Source of the DNA: Terriglobus roseus | GTDB taxonomy: Bacteria > Acidobacteriota > Terriglobia > Terriglobales > Acidobacteriaceae | Direction: 5' to 3' | Assembly (NCBI RefSeq): GCF_900102185.1 | Contig: NZ_LT629690.1 | Coordinates: forward strand, 310,001-374,000 | DNA: 64,000 nucleotides | Shown: positions 16,504 to 25,142 of the stretch, piece after piece | How positions within the stretch are numbered: the first letter of the stretch is position 1 | Layout of the letters: every line of letters starts with the position of its first letter | Position numbers and translations under genes: made by a program | The notes under the pieces: generated by a model | Database searches by the model: none | What the model was told of the DNA's origin: nothing | The model's input: only the letters and a program-made list of their open reading frames with translations

Positions 16504-17436
16504 ATGAATCGATTTGTGCTGCACGTTGTATTTGCAATGATCACAACAGGTTCTGTGCTGGCACAGGCACCTGCAAGTGCTGATCGACCTGCGTTTGATG
16601 TTACTTCAGTGCGGCCAAGTAAAGCAGGTGTGGCGCAGCGATCGAATGTGCCGTTGGACTCTGGCAATGTGTACAGCACGGTGAGTGCGGATGATGCGCG
16701 CACGGCTGCGGGTGGGTATTTTGTAGCGACGCATCAGCCGCTGTGGCGCTACATCTCGTTTGCTTATAAGTTGTCAGGAACGCAGGAGCTTTCGTTTCGC
16801 TTCAACATGTTCTCTGGTGCGCCGAAATCTGGTGCGCCTTTTTGGGTGACAGGTGGGTTTGATTCACCGCCGGAGTTCTTCGACATCTCAGCGCGTGCGC
16901 CTGCGGAGACGACGATCGACCAGATGCGGTTGATGATGCAGTCGTTGTTAGCGGAGCGTTTTCATCTTTCGATGCATACGGTGCAAGCGGACGCGCCGGT
17001 GTTTGCGTTGGTATTGGAGAAGGATGGTGTTACAGGTCCGAAGCTGCAACCGCATCCAGCTTCCGATACTTGCAGTGCGCCTGTGGCTGATCTGCCGCCG
17101 GTGTGTGGTGTGGTTGCGCATGTTGCTGCGACAACGCCTGGGCAGCACTATGGTGGACGCGGAGTTTCTCTTTCGCTTTTCGCGAACTCCATTCAGACGA
17201 TGACAGGCATTGCTGCTGTGCCTCGGCCGGTGGTGGATGAGACGGGGCTGAAAGGGCTGTATGACTTCCATCTGACATGGGTGCATGATGCTGCGAGTGG
17301 AGACGCAGGCGTGGTGGATAACTCCGCAAACTTTCGCGATGCGTTGAAGCAGCAGTTGGGATTGAAGCTAAAGAACGATCGAGCGCCGATCCAGTTTTTG
17401 ATTGTGGATCGTGTGGAGCGGGCTACTGAGAACTAG
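16504..17436 (+). CDS. TIGR03435 / DUF3738 family secreted protein
   Basis: A 310-residue exported protein with a Sec signal peptide (FVLHVVFAMITTGSVLAQA). After cleavage it starts with the family hallmark PAFDVTSVRPSK, then the QMRLMMQSLLAERFHLSMH block, the VFALVLEKDG strand, RPVVDETGLKGLYDFHLTW, and a C-terminal QLGLKLKNDRAPIQFLIVDRVERATEN. This family is strongly expanded in Acidobacteriota (established) and has no settled function. The start at 16504 begins the signal peptide and has AGGTG upstream. It is divergent from the ACT gene and its attenuator. A second, sequence-divergent member lies at 34098-34934. Confidence 0.9.
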   Translation: MNRFVLHVVFAMITTGSVLAQAPASADRPAFDVTSVRPSKAGVAQRSNVPLDSGNVYSTVSADDARTAAGGYFVATHQPLWRYISFAYKLSGTQELSFRFNMFSGAPKSGAPFWVTGGFDSPPEFFDISARAPAETTIDQMRLMMQSLLAERFHLSMHTVQADAPVFALVLEKDGVTGPKLQPHPASDTCSAPVADLPPVCGVVAHVAATTPGQHYGGRGVSLSLFANSIQTMTGIAAVPRPVVDETGLKGLYDFHLTWVHDAASGDAGVVDNSANFRDALKQQLGLKLKNDRAPIQFLIVDRVERATEN

Positions 17437-17442
17437 GTCGCT

Positions 17443-17826
17443 TTAAGGCATTTGCTGAACCCATTGTTTTCGCCATGCAGGCGCTTCGAATGGATCGGAA
17501 AAGTATTGCGTTTCGTGCACGACCTTATCGTCGCGGAACTCCATGATACTAACGGTGAATGCGGGCTTGCCCTGGTAGGTGATGGTGTATTCGGTGACCC
17601 AGAGGTTGCCCTGTCCGACGATTCGGTGCACGTGGAAGCCTGAGGGCTTTCCCGGATGATGGCCTCGCAATGCTTGAAGATTGTTTCGTCCGATGATGCG
17701 TTCGCCTGACTGCGGGTAATCGCAGATGGAGTCGTCGTCGTAGATGGCGTGCTCTGCGTTCAGGTCGCCGGATGCGGATGCCTGCCAATGCGCATCGAGC
17801 GCTGCGCGTATCTGTTGTTCTGACAT
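17443..17826 (-). CDS. SnoaL-like / NTF2-fold protein
   Basis: A 127-residue cytosolic protein with the NTF2-like pattern: an N-terminal helix (IRAALDAHWQASASGDL), AIYDDDSICDYPQSGERIIGR, which is typical of SnoaL-like proteins, and a beta-sheet ending with VSIMEFRDDKVVHETQYFSDPFEAPAWR. The fold often serves as an isomerase, a cyclase or a ligand-binding pocket; no specific reaction is deducible. It converges on the TIGR03435 gene, whose stop is only a few bases away, and lies upstream of rsmI on the same strand with a 70-base gap. It is unlikely to be functionally tied to either. Confidence 0.85.
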   Translation of the reverse strand: MSEQQIRAALDAHWQASASGDLNAEHAIYDDDSICDYPQSGERIIGRNNLQALRGHHPGKPSGFHVHRIVGQGNLWVTEYTITYQGKPAFTVSIMEFRDDKVVHETQYFSDPFEAPAWRKQWVQQMP

Positions 17827-17895
17827 GATGCGATCCTTCTGGACTGCGCACTCATTGTGAACCTTGCGAAGAGCGATTGACGAGACTGGCGGAAA

Positions 17896-18774
17896 TCAGC
17901 GTTTGCCGCGAGTGCGTTGCCATTCGCGGTAGGCTTCGCTTTTGCCGATGCCGAGCTCTTTCGCGACCTGCTTCAGTGCGTCTTTTTCACTGATGCCGTT
18001 GCCGATGAGGCGACGGACTTGTTCGGCGAGGCTGGCGCTGGATTCGTTTTGTTCACTGAGAAGTTTGCCGGAGATGAGGAGGACCATTTCGCCGCGGATG
18101 CCTTCGCGTGATTGCACGGTGCTGCGGACTTCGCTTGCGGTGCCGCGTAGAAATTCTTCGTGCAGCTTAGTTAATTCGCGTGCGACTGCGATGGGATGCT
18201 GTGGCCCGAAGACGGCTTCTACATCCACCAGCGCTTCTGCGATGCGGTGTGGCGTTTCGTAGAAGATTTGTGTCGCTGACTCCTCTGCGGATTTAAGCGT
18301 TTCGCGTAGGGATTCGAGGACGGTGCGGCGTTCGCCTGCCTTGGATGGGAGGAAGCCGTGGAATGCGAATTGTTCCGTGGGTAGGCCGCTGGCGGTGAGC
18401 GCGCTGAGGACTGCGTTGGCACCCGGCACGGGGTAGACTGCGATGTTTGCTTCCACTGCCGCGCGCACGATCTCTTCGCCAGGATCGGCGATGCCGGGCA
18501 TGCCTGCATCGCTTACGACGGCAATGCGTGCGCCTTCACGTAACGCGTTGACGAGTTCTTCGGAGCGGCCGCGTTCGTTGTGCAAGTGATAGCTGACAGT
18601 GGGCGTGGTGATGCCGAAGTGATTGAGCAGCTTCTGCGTCTGACGTGTGTCTTCGCAGGCAATGCGGTCGGCACTGCGCAGAATGCGGAGGGCGCGCAAG
18701 GTGATGTCTTCGAGATTGCCAATGGGGGTGGCGACGAGGTAGAGGCCGGGCGCGAGTGGTGCGTCGTTACTCAT
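17896..18774 (-). CDS. rsmI: 16S rRNA (cytidine1402-2'-O)-methyltransferase RsmI
   Basis: A 292-residue SAM-dependent tetrapyrrole-methylase-fold enzyme that 2'-O-methylates C1402 in the decoding centre. Signature elements are LYLVATPIGNLEDITLRALR, ACEDTRQTQKLLNHFGI, VSDAGMPGIADPGEE and VPGANAVLSALTASGLP, in the family order. The C-terminal helical tail (GISEKDALKQVAKELGIGKSEAYREW) matches the RsmI HTH-like extension. The ATG at 18774 overlaps the stop of the upstream M50-like gene by eight bases, so translation is probably coupled; an earlier in-frame ATG would extend much further into that gene. Confidence 0.95.
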   Translation of the reverse strand: MSNDAPLAPGLYLVATPIGNLEDITLRALRILRSADRIACEDTRQTQKLLNHFGITTPTVSYHLHNERGRSEELVNALREGARIAVVSDAGMPGIADPGEEIVRAAVEANIAVYPVPGANAVLSALTASGLPTEQFAFHGFLPSKAGERRTVLESLRETLKSAEESATQIFYETPHRIAEALVDVEAVFGPQHPIAVARELTKLHEEFLRGTASEVRSTVQSREGIRGEMVLLISGKLLSEQNESSASLAEQVRRLIGNGISEKDALKQVAKELGIGKSEAYREWQRTRGKR

Positions 18775-19885
18775 CTTCGCCGGACCTTGCTGCGGCCAGT
18801 TCCGTGACGCGTCGTGCATTGCCCAGCATAGACATGGATTGCGTGAGGCTATTGGGCGTGAGGATGCCGACGAGTTTTTCTTCGCGCATGACGGAGACGA
18901 GTTGCGCGTCGCGATTTTTCTGCATGCGTTCCAACGCGGGCAGGAGAGGCGCGTCGGCGAGGACGACTTCGACGGTGCGTGTCATCACGCCCTGGACGTA
19001 ACCGTTGCCATCGGCGCGCAAAGCTTGCGCGAGTGTGTCGCGATGGATGGAGCCCACGAGGATGGGGCCACGCACGACGGGGAAGACGTCTTGAAGAGAA
19101 TGAACGCTGCGACGGAGAGCGTCTTCCAGCGTGTCGGATGCGGAGAGTGTTGCGAAGTCAGTGAGCATGACTTCAGCTGCAGTGATCGTGCCCGCAGCTT
19201 GTTGGCCGAGACGGGTGATGGCGTCACCACGGCTGGAAAGCAGCAGCGAGCAGCCCATGACGATGAGCCACGCATTCGTGAGCGCTGCGCCAAGGATGAT
19301 CAGGACCAACGATATTGCGTGTGACAGGCCTGCGGAGGCGCGTATACCGGAATCGTTGCCACGGATGCGGCGGAACTGGCGGCGCAACACGATGCCCGAG
19401 TCGAGTGGCCATGCCGGAAGAAGGTGTAGGCCGCCGAGGAGCACCTGCGCCCAGATGGCAGAGCGCAGCAGATGCTGCGGAGTGACCCACGGCTGCGCAA
19501 AGAGATTGATGGCCGGTGTTGCCGCGTACATCAGCAGCGCCATGGTGATGCCTGCGGCGAAGTTGGCGAGCGGGCCAGAGAGAGCGATGAAGCGCTCGCC
19601 ACGGGTGCTGGCGTTGAGAGATCGCTCTTCCGTGGGGGCGGAACCGGTGGGTAGCAGTAGCAGGCGGTCGACGGCGAATCCCGCGGATGCTGTGGCGAGG
19701 CCGTGACCCACTTCACGCACGATCACTGCTGAAAGCAGTAGCAGCCAAAGGCCGAAGCCACGCATGCCGCTGCCGTCCAGAAGCGAGGACAGCATGATGA
19801 TGATGGGCAATGAAAGAACGAAAATGGCGTGAAGACGAACCTCAACGCCGAAGTATTTGCCCAGAGTGACAGACCATCCACGCAT
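18767..19885 (-). CDS. Site-2-protease-like (M50) membrane protein with two CBS domains, degenerate active site
   Basis: A 372-residue polytopic membrane protein with the layout of CBS-containing S2P/M50 proteases: N-terminal GWSVTLGKYFGVEVRLH, about six membrane segments, then a CBS pair at about residues 238-365. The HExxH zinc motif is altered: position 57 is Arg, giving REVGH (residues 57-61), encoded by CGT where a His codon would be CAT or CAC. The second motif reads LLPAWPLDSG (D162), with Ser for the usual Gly. It is probably a catalytically impaired homologue acting as an adenylate sensor or scaffold, though function is unknown. A TACAAT box nine bases before the ATG suggests a very short leader. 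It overlaps rsmI. Confidence 0.85.
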   Translation of the reverse strand: MRGWSVTLGKYFGVEVRLHAIFVLSLPIIIMLSSLLDGSGMRGFGLWLLLLSAVIVREVGHGLATASAGFAVDRLLLLPTGSAPTEERSLNASTRGERFIALSGPLANFAAGITMALLMYAATPAINLFAQPWVTPQHLLRSAIWAQVLLGGLHLLPAWPLDSGIVLRRQFRRIRGNDSGIRASAGLSHAISLVLIILGAALTNAWLIVMGCSLLLSSRGDAITRLGQQAAGTITAAEVMLTDFATLSASDTLEDALRRSVHSLQDVFPVVRGPILVGSIHRDTLAQALRADGNGYVQGVMTRTVEVVLADAPLLPALERMQKNRDAQLVSVMREEKLVGILTPNSLTQSMSMLGNARRVTELAAARSGEDE

Positions 19886-19962
19886 GTTGGATTGATTGTA
19901 GTTTCTTTCAGAGATCAGGGTTCGTTATCAGAGCAGGCTTTGGGGACTGCTGCCGGTTTTCA

Positions 19963-19975
19963 TAGAATGGATTTA
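19963..19975 (+). promoter_or_regulatory. -10 box placed six bases before the rsmD start codon
   Basis: TAGAAT (19963-19968, five of six consensus matches) is followed by six bases and the ATG at 19975. A weak TTGGGG -35 lies 17 bases upstream (19940-19945). The spacing implies a leaderless rsmD mRNA. Inference from sequence only. Confidence 0.5.
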
Positions 19976-20538
19976 TGCGTGTGATTGCAGGAACATATCG
20001 TTCGCGGGTGTTGGGGGCTCCAAAGGGGTTGGCTACGCGGCCTACGAGTGACCGGCTGCGCGAGACTCTTTTTAATGTGATTGCGGCGCGGGTGCCGGAT
20101 GCTCGGTTTGCTGATCTGTATGCCGGTTCCGGTGCGGTGGGCATTGAGGCGATTTCGCGGGGAGCGGCTGAGGTTTTCTTTGCAGAGAAGAATGCTGCGG
20201 CACTGACCGCGATTCGCGGGAATCTGCGGACGCTTGGGATTGCGGGTGGATTTCAGGTGGAGGCTGGAGGGACTGCACCGTTGCTGAAGCGGCTAGCGGG
20301 AAAACCGCTGGACGTGTGGTTTCTTGATCCGCCGTATGAAGAGGTAGAGGAATATCGCAAGACGTTGACGACGCTGGGCGATGCCGGGAATGAGTTGGTG
20401 GACGCCGATTCGCTGGTGATTGCGGAACATACGCGCAAGCAGGCATTGCTGGATCGTTATGGTGTTTTGAAGCGGACGCGGACGTTGCTACAAGGCGACG
20501 CCGCGCTGAGCTTCTATGCCATGGAGACTACGGATTAA
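19975..20538 (+). CDS. rsmD: 16S rRNA (guanine966-N2)-methyltransferase RsmD
   Basis: A 187-residue class I SAM methyltransferase that modifies G966 of 16S rRNA. The N-terminus MRVIAGTYRSRVL is the classic RsmD opening. RPTSDRLRETLFN follows, then the SAM-binding loop DLYAGSGAVGIEAISRGA (residues 47-64) and the catalytic DPPY at 118-121. Length fits the family. No Shine-Dalgarno is visible; a -10 hexamer ends six bases before the ATG. The gene is divergent from the M50-like gene and its 3' end overlaps the converging unknown gene by four bases. CoaD, often next to rsmD elsewhere, is absent. Confidence 0.95.
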   Translation: MRVIAGTYRSRVLGAPKGLATRPTSDRLRETLFNVIAARVPDARFADLYAGSGAVGIEAISRGAAEVFFAEKNAAALTAIRGNLRTLGIAGGFQVEAGGTAPLLKRLAGKPLDVWFLDPPYEEVEEYRKTLTTLGDAGNELVDADSLVIAEHTRKQALLDRYGVLKRTRTLLQGDAALSFYAMETTD

Positions 20539-21104
20539 GGGTTGAAGCCGCCACCTGTCAGGGTTTGCGTTCGCAGGTCGAGTGCGAATGGGAGTTCCTT
20601 ATCGGAGGGCATGTGCCAACCCTTGCCGCGGAGAATGGTTCCGTCGACTGCGACTTCCGTGACGCCTTCCCAGGTGAGTTTTGGGCTTTGCCACATGCCG
20701 TCTGGTGTGAGGATGACGGCGTCGTGGAAACCGATGAGGATGAGCGCCTCTGCTTCCGGAGCGGCGTGGACGCTGACTACCGGGCGGATCGGCAGGAGAG
20801 CGGTGGCTTCTGGTTGGCTGGCGGGAATGCGATAGGCGTAGCCACCGGCGACGGCGAGAAGATGGTCCGGATTGGGTGTGGACCACAGGCCGGAAGCCAG
20901 GTTCTTATCCGAGAAGCCCAGAGCGCATTGGGCCACGAAGTTTGATCCGTCCACGGGTTTTACGTTGAGCCAGAGAGCGCCGCGGGCGAGCGCTTCTTCT
21001 TCGCCTGCAATGGCCAGCGGAAAGACGAAGTGGCGCGCGGGCATGATCATGGGCGCCCCGTTGAGGACTGATGCCTGCCAGGTGTGGGGAAAGTCGTCGG
21101 TCAT
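20535..21104 (-). CDS. Conserved hypothetical cytosolic protein coupled to thiL
   Basis: A 189-residue soluble protein with no signal peptide or membrane segment. It is rich in beta-strand-like alternation, with Trp-containing segments such as GLWSTPNPDHLLAVAGGYAY and GMWQSPKLTWEGVTEV spaced like propeller or repeat units, and ends in RTQTLTGGGFNP. I do not recognise a named family. Its ATG at 21104 overlaps the thiL stop in an ATGA arrangement, so it is translated with thiamine-phosphate kinase. That suggests co-expression but not necessarily a role in thiamine metabolism. It overlaps rsmD by four bases tail to tail. Confidence 0.65.
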   Translation of the reverse strand: MTDDFPHTWQASVLNGAPMIMPARHFVFPLAIAGEEEALARGALWLNVKPVDGSNFVAQCALGFSDKNLASGLWSTPNPDHLLAVAGGYAYRIPASQPEATALLPIRPVVSVHAAPEAEALILIGFHDAVILTPDGMWQSPKLTWEGVTEVAVDGTILRGKGWHMPSDKELPFALDLRTQTLTGGGFNP

Positions 21105-22075
21105 AGTGAATGCTCCCATCCGGCGGGCTCTAATCGTTCCGTTTTGCCGTTGCTGCGCAGGGTGATGTCTTTGCCCCGAACGATTTGGCCGATGTGGGTG
21201 ATGGGGATGCCGCCGATGCTGCGCGGGACTTTACTGGTGGCGGATGCGGTGAAGAGGAGTTGGTAGTCTTCGCCGCCGTGCAGGGCGTGTTGCAGAGCGT
21301 CTTTCTTATTGGTCAGGAGCTGGTGAAGTGGAAGCGAGTCGGCTTCGACGATGGCGCCTACTCGGGACTCTTCGCAGAGGTGGGTGAGGTCGGTGGACAG
21401 GCCGTCGCTGATGTCGATGGCTGCGGAGGCGAGGCTGCGCAGGCGTTGGCCAACGCGGAGTTGCGGCTGCGGGTAGAGGTGCGGATGGTCGTCAGCCGGG
21501 GAGGCTTTGCGGAGGCTTCGAGGCGATTTTGCCAGGGCGGCGAGTTCGGCAGAAGCTCCTCCCAAATGGCCGGTGACATAGAGGCCGTCGCCGGGACGCG
21601 CTTTGCTGCGGCGGAGTTCCGTGCCTTCCGGGACGGAGCCCAGAAGGACAATGTCTGCGAGGATGGCGTCGCCGGGAGCGGTGGAGGTGTCGCCGCCTGC
21701 GAGGGGTGTCTTGGTTTGTTTCGCCAGATGAAGCAAACCGCCTAGAAAGCCGTCAAGCCATGTGCGGTTTGCAGCGCGACGGGTGAAACCGGTGGGCAGG
21801 GCCAGGGACAAGAAGGCGGCCATCGGTTGCGCGCCCATCGCGGCGAGGTCGCTAAGGCCCCGGGCCAGGCAGCGGTGCCCTGCGGAGGCGGCGGGGTGCC
21901 AGTCTCGGCGGAAGTGGCGTCCTTCGAGGGAAAAGTCCGTGGTTACAAGAACATCGTGGCCCGAAGGAGGGCGCAGAACGGCGCAATCGTCGCCGATGCC
22001 GAGGCGAACCGCGCCCTTGGGGCGTCCAGCCCGATTGCGAAGCTGTTGGATGAATTGGAGTTCGCCGCTTGCCAC
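21101..22075 (-). CDS. thiL: Thiamine-phosphate kinase ThiL
   Basis: A 324-residue enzyme of the PurM/AIRS fold that phosphorylates thiamine monophosphate to the diphosphate cofactor. Family motifs: GIGDDCAVLRPPSGHDVLVTTD with the Mg/ATP-binding Asp pair, GLSDLAAMGAQPMAAFLSLALP, and IDISDGLSTDLTHLCEES with a later HGGEDYQLLF. GTG at 22075 is the start: a TATCCT box (22088-22083) lies seven bases upstream, fitting a leaderless message. Downstream, the next gene begins within its TGA stop. No other thi genes are in the window. Confidence 0.94.
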   Translation of the reverse strand: MASGELQFIQQLRNRAGRPKGAVRLGIGDDCAVLRPPSGHDVLVTTDFSLEGRHFRRDWHPAASAGHRCLARGLSDLAAMGAQPMAAFLSLALPTGFTRRAANRTWLDGFLGGLLHLAKQTKTPLAGGDTSTAPGDAILADIVLLGSVPEGTELRRSKARPGDGLYVTGHLGGASAELAALAKSPRSLRKASPADDHPHLYPQPQLRVGQRLRSLASAAIDISDGLSTDLTHLCEESRVGAIVEADSLPLHQLLTNKKDALQHALHGGEDYQLLFTASATSKVPRSIGGIPITHIGQIVRGKDITLRSNGKTERLEPAGWEHSL

Positions 22076-22088
22076 GTCTTTCAGGATA
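22073..22088 (-). promoter_or_regulatory. -10 box immediately upstream of thiL GTG start
   Basis: On the minus strand TATCCT (22088-22083) is followed by seven bases and the GTG at 22075-22073. This places transcription initiation at the start codon and supports the GTG choice. No Shine-Dalgarno is present. Confidence 0.45.
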
Positions 22089-22293
22089 ACGGCGAAAAAG
22101 TTCGTCTTTTCGCAAAGGCGGCGCGTATTTATTAGTGTCGGGAAAGAATTCGCGGAACTATCACCGTCTATGAGGCAACCCGTGTTTACCGGACAGCTTC
22201 GAGGCGGGTAAACTTAAAGAGTCGGAACGATCTGGCAACTCGCATTTCTGAATCGAGATCGGTAAATCGCATTTCGCGATCTTGGTCCACAGG

Positions 22294-23310
22294 ATGAGCT
22301 TAGTTTTGAAGAAAAGTTTTTACGTAGTACTGGTATCACGCGAGGAAGACGGATCGTTGCGCAGGGTTCCTGTGCCGCTGAAGTTCGCCTGGATGTTTGC
22401 GGGCGCGGCGGTGGTGGGTCTGTTCACGATCGCCGGTCTGGCTGGATCGTATTCTCGTATGTTGTTGAAAACGGAGCGTTTTAATCAGCTTCGTCAGGAA
22501 CACAATACCCTTCTGGGCGATTACGCGAAGCTGCAAAAGCGCGAGCATGAGAAGGAAGTCCAGGCAGCGTCGTTGGGTGCGCTGGCCAGCGAGGTTTCCG
22601 CGCTGTATGGTCTGACCGCGAAGGGCATTGCCAGCAGCACACAGGGCGTTTTTGGACGAGGCCGCAAGTCTGCCGGAACAGAGACTGCCGTTATTGCGCC
22701 GACGGAGACTACATCGGCTGACGCTGGTTTTAGCAATGCGAACTATTACAAGTCGTTGCAGGCGTTTTATTCGTTGCGGAACACCGCGATGGATGGCTCC
22801 ATGACGCGCGCAATTTCGAACAGCTTTGCGCCCTCCGGGTTGGGCAATTTCGGTATCGGTGCAAATCTGACCGGAAGCAATATTCCTACGTTGTGGCCGG
22901 TTCTGGGTTCGATTTCGTCTCCGTTTGGTGGACGGCAGGATCCGATCCTGGGCAATGGCGAAGGCGAGTTCCACAAGGGCGTAGACATCTCGGCCCCGTA
23001 TGGCACTCCGATCCGTGCGACTGCGGATGGTGTGGTGCAGATGGCTGGCATGGGCAACGGATATGGCCGCGAGGTGGTGATCAACCACGGTGGCGGCGTA
23101 GAGACGACCTATGCACACATGTCCGGTTTCCACGTTTCGGCGGGTGAGCAGGTGGTGCGCGGACAGGTGATCGGTTATGTGGGTACCAGCGGCCGTTCGA
23201 CCGGCGCACATGTTCACTACGAGGTGCGTCTGCGCAATGTACCGGTGAATCCGCACAAGTATCTGCGGGACTCAGTTAATGGAATCGGCACCGAGATCGC
23301 CAGCAAGTAG
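22294..23310 (+). CDS. Membrane-anchored M23 family (LytM-type) peptidoglycan peptidase
   Basis: A 338-residue protein: a short cytosolic N-terminus, one membrane helix (about residues 26-50, FAGAAVVGLFTIAGLAGSY), a coiled-coil-prone stretch (RFNQLRQEHNTLLGDYAKLQKREHEKE would continue it) and a C-terminal M23 domain. Zinc ligands are visible at HKGVDISAP (H227, D231) and HVHYE (H308), with H306 as likely catalytic partner, so it appears active as a DD-endopeptidase in cell-wall remodelling. The start at 22294 is chosen because it fits the family's short N-terminus; the alternative TTG at 22282 is in frame. It is divergent from thiL and followed by a strong terminator. Confidence 0.93.
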   Translation: MSLVLKKSFYVVLVSREEDGSLRRVPVPLKFAWMFAGAAVVGLFTIAGLAGSYSRMLLKTERFNQLRQEHNTLLGDYAKLQKREHEKEVQAASLGALASEVSALYGLTAKGIASSTQGVFGRGRKSAGTETAVIAPTETTSADAGFSNANYYKSLQAFYSLRNTAMDGSMTRAISNSFAPSGLGNFGIGANLTGSNIPTLWPVLGSISSPFGGRQDPILGNGEGEFHKGVDISAPYGTPIRATADGVVQMAGMGNGYGREVVINHGGGVETTYAHMSGFHVSAGEQVVRGQVIGYVGTSGRSTGAHVHYEVRLRNVPVNPHKYLRDSVNGIGTEIASK

Positions 23311-23330
23311 CGTTTGGATATTTGAGGAAT

Positions 23331-23360
23331 AAAAAGGCCGCTCATGGAGCGGCCTTTCTT
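23331..23360. terminator. Intrinsic terminator after the M23 peptidase gene
   Basis: An 11-bp perfect stem AAAGGCCGCTC/GAGCGGCCTTT with an ATG loop, flanked by A's on the left and TTTCTT on the right. It lies between the M23 gene and the converging lipoprotein gene and can work in both directions. Confidence 0.9.
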
Positions 23361-23378
23361 CATTTGTAATTGGAATCT

Positions 23379-23915
23379 TTAGCGGACGCCTACGGGACGA
23401 TCGTTGTTCCATTCGTCGGCGACGACGCCGATGGAGTTCAGCGTATCCATGGCTTTTTCCATGTTGATGCGAAGCTGGCGGCGAGCGACTTCCGGTGCGT
23501 CATGTGCTTCTTCAATGGCGACGACGCGGCCGTAAGGCCATGCTTCCTTGGGGATCGCATTGAGTGCTTCGGCCAGATTAGTGGGATCAATGTTCAGAAT
23601 CTGGCGACGTGCAGCCTCAGGACGCAGCATGGTGCCCTTACCCAGATCGCTGGGATTGGCGTCCGGCATCAGCACGTGCAGCGTGATCATCTTTTCCTGC
23701 ACGGTGAGCGATGGGTTCTGCCAACCGGAGATGGAACTCACGGACATGTAGAGGGTCTTGGACGGCGGGGGAATCTGTGCCAGATCGCGTCGCGCGTCGT
23801 TCAGTTGCGCTGCGGCTTCACGGCTGGCTTCCGCCGCAGAGGCGGGCCGGCTGTGGCAACCGGTCAAGGGGACCACGGAGAGGGCAGAAAGGAGAAGAAG
23901 GGCGGAGATACGCAC
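23379..23915 (-). CDS. Predicted lipoprotein of unknown function
   Basis: A 178-residue protein with a lipoprotein signal: ISALLLLSALSVVPLTGC, Cys20 being the acylation site. A helical segment follows (EASREAAAQLNDARRDLAQI), then a small beta-rich domain (KTLYMSVSSISGW, QEKMITLHVLMPDAN) and a C-terminal helix with many Arg/Glu residues. I do not recognise the family; no catalytic motif is visible. It lies 66 bases downstream of the ferritin-like gene on the same strand, so co-transcription is possible. It probably sits on the periplasmic face of a membrane. Confidence 0.75.
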   Translation of the reverse strand: MRISALLLLSALSVVPLTGCHSRPASAAEASREAAAQLNDARRDLAQIPPPSKTLYMSVSSISGWQNPSLTVQEKMITLHVLMPDANPSDLGKGTMLRPEAARRQILNIDPTNLAEALNAIPKEAWPYGRVVAIEEAHDAPEVARRQLRINMEKAMDTLNSIGVVADEWNNDRPVGVR

Positions 23916-23981
23916 ATTGTTAAGAATAACAATGCCAGCTATCGACGTTGCAGCAGAATGTGGGCGGTGTGTCCCATTTTG

Positions 23982-24881
23982 TTACACGGTGGTAATGTTT
24001 CCATTCACACCGTTGGGGAAGAACGCGCCCTTGGCGGTTCCTGTTGCGGTGTTGTTGTACAGAATGGCCAGCGTCTGCGAAGTGGAGCGCTGATAGGCGA
24101 AACCGTTGAAGGTATTGGTCTGACCGGGAACGCCGTTGGAGGCGGTATCGAAGAAGCCACCGTTAGCCGTTGTGGGACCCTGCTGGGCGAGGGCGGAGGT
24201 GCCGGGATCGCCGGGTTTGATATCAAAGCCGTCGGCGGGAACATACCCGGGAAGGCTGCTAGGGTAGCCGGAATTCTGCTGAATGGCGATAAGACGCAGC
24301 GCACCCGCGTGGAATCCTTCGACGGCGAGCATCTGCGCCAGCGCGGTGGAGTTGTTGCCGCTGAGGCGAGCCATGATGCCCGCATAGGCTGTGGCACCCA
24401 CATCCTCCAGCAAGCGCGCGATGGGGGTAATGTTGGACGCGTTGACGGCGGTGATGGCGGAAAGATTGAGTTGCGGCCGAGCAATGGCTAGCCCATTGCC
24501 GACGGCGGTTCGCAGCGCGGAGACGTGTGATATCTCGTCAAAATAAATTTCAGCGAAGAGATCGGTGATCTGCTGATTGGGGAAGGTCAACTGCCCAGGG
24601 GCACCTGTGGGTGCGGGGCCGCCGCCTGTCAGTGAGCTATCCAGATCTTTGCCCGTAACGATATAGGAATACAGAGTGGCCTGGAGATACTCAATGTTCA
24701 GAGCGAAGTTCAGTGTGTCGATTTCTGGTTGCGTTGCGGCATCCACGTAGGGTGTAGGGTCGCCGCATCCGACGGTGATCGCCGCAGCTCCGGCAAGGCT
24801 TGCGCAACTGAGAAAACGACGCCGGCTCAGAAGGTCGTCCGTGATGTTCTTCTTCAAGCCGGATGCTGAAACGTCTGCCAT
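23982..24881 (-). CDS. Exported ferritin-like domain protein
   Basis: A 299-residue protein with a twin-arginine style leader (LSRRRFLSCASLAGAAA) that also ends in a lipobox-like ITVGCG. The mature part matches the ferritin-like family PF13668: helix one DTLNFALNIEYLQATLYSYI, helix two with EIYFDEISHVSALRTAV, and AEGFHAGALR-type helix four (VEGFHAGALRLIAIQ). These carry the Glu/His set expected for a dinuclear iron site, although iron binding is not proven. The C-terminus is Gly/Thr/Asn-rich. It may protect the envelope from oxidants or store metal. Upstream lie 261 bases with no gene. Confidence 0.88.
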   Translation of the reverse strand: MADVSASGLKKNITDDLLSRRRFLSCASLAGAAAITVGCGDPTPYVDAATQPEIDTLNFALNIEYLQATLYSYIVTGKDLDSSLTGGGPAPTGAPGQLTFPNQQITDLFAEIYFDEISHVSALRTAVGNGLAIARPQLNLSAITAVNASNITPIARLLEDVGATAYAGIMARLSGNNSTALAQMLAVEGFHAGALRLIAIQQNSGYPSSLPGYVPADGFDIKPGDPGTSALAQQGPTTANGGFFDTASNGVPGQTNTFNGFAYQRSTSQTLAILYNNTATGTAKGAFFPNGVNGNITTV

Positions 24882-25142
24882 GTTGCCATTCTCTCCTTAC
24901 GGCGTGGTCGCGAAAAGATCACATCGCCATTCCTTCCCATTTCGTGAAAGGATAAGCCCGAGCCGTTGCGCACTTAGAGCGCAAAACAAGGTTAAGCGTT
25001 GCAATAAAACCGTATGCTTTCATGAGAAAAGCATTCGCGTCCGGTAAGCGCACAGAGGTCTCTGCCTGAAAGTAATTTTTGCTTCCGATCGGAGTAGTCG
25101 TGCGTACTTACACACTGGATACTTTCCGCAGGAGAAGGATGA

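Noticed and set aside
22230-22280. Direct repeats TCGCATTTC and inverted AGATCG/CGATCT before the M23 gene
   Set aside because: Short and isolated; expected by chance in a region of this size.
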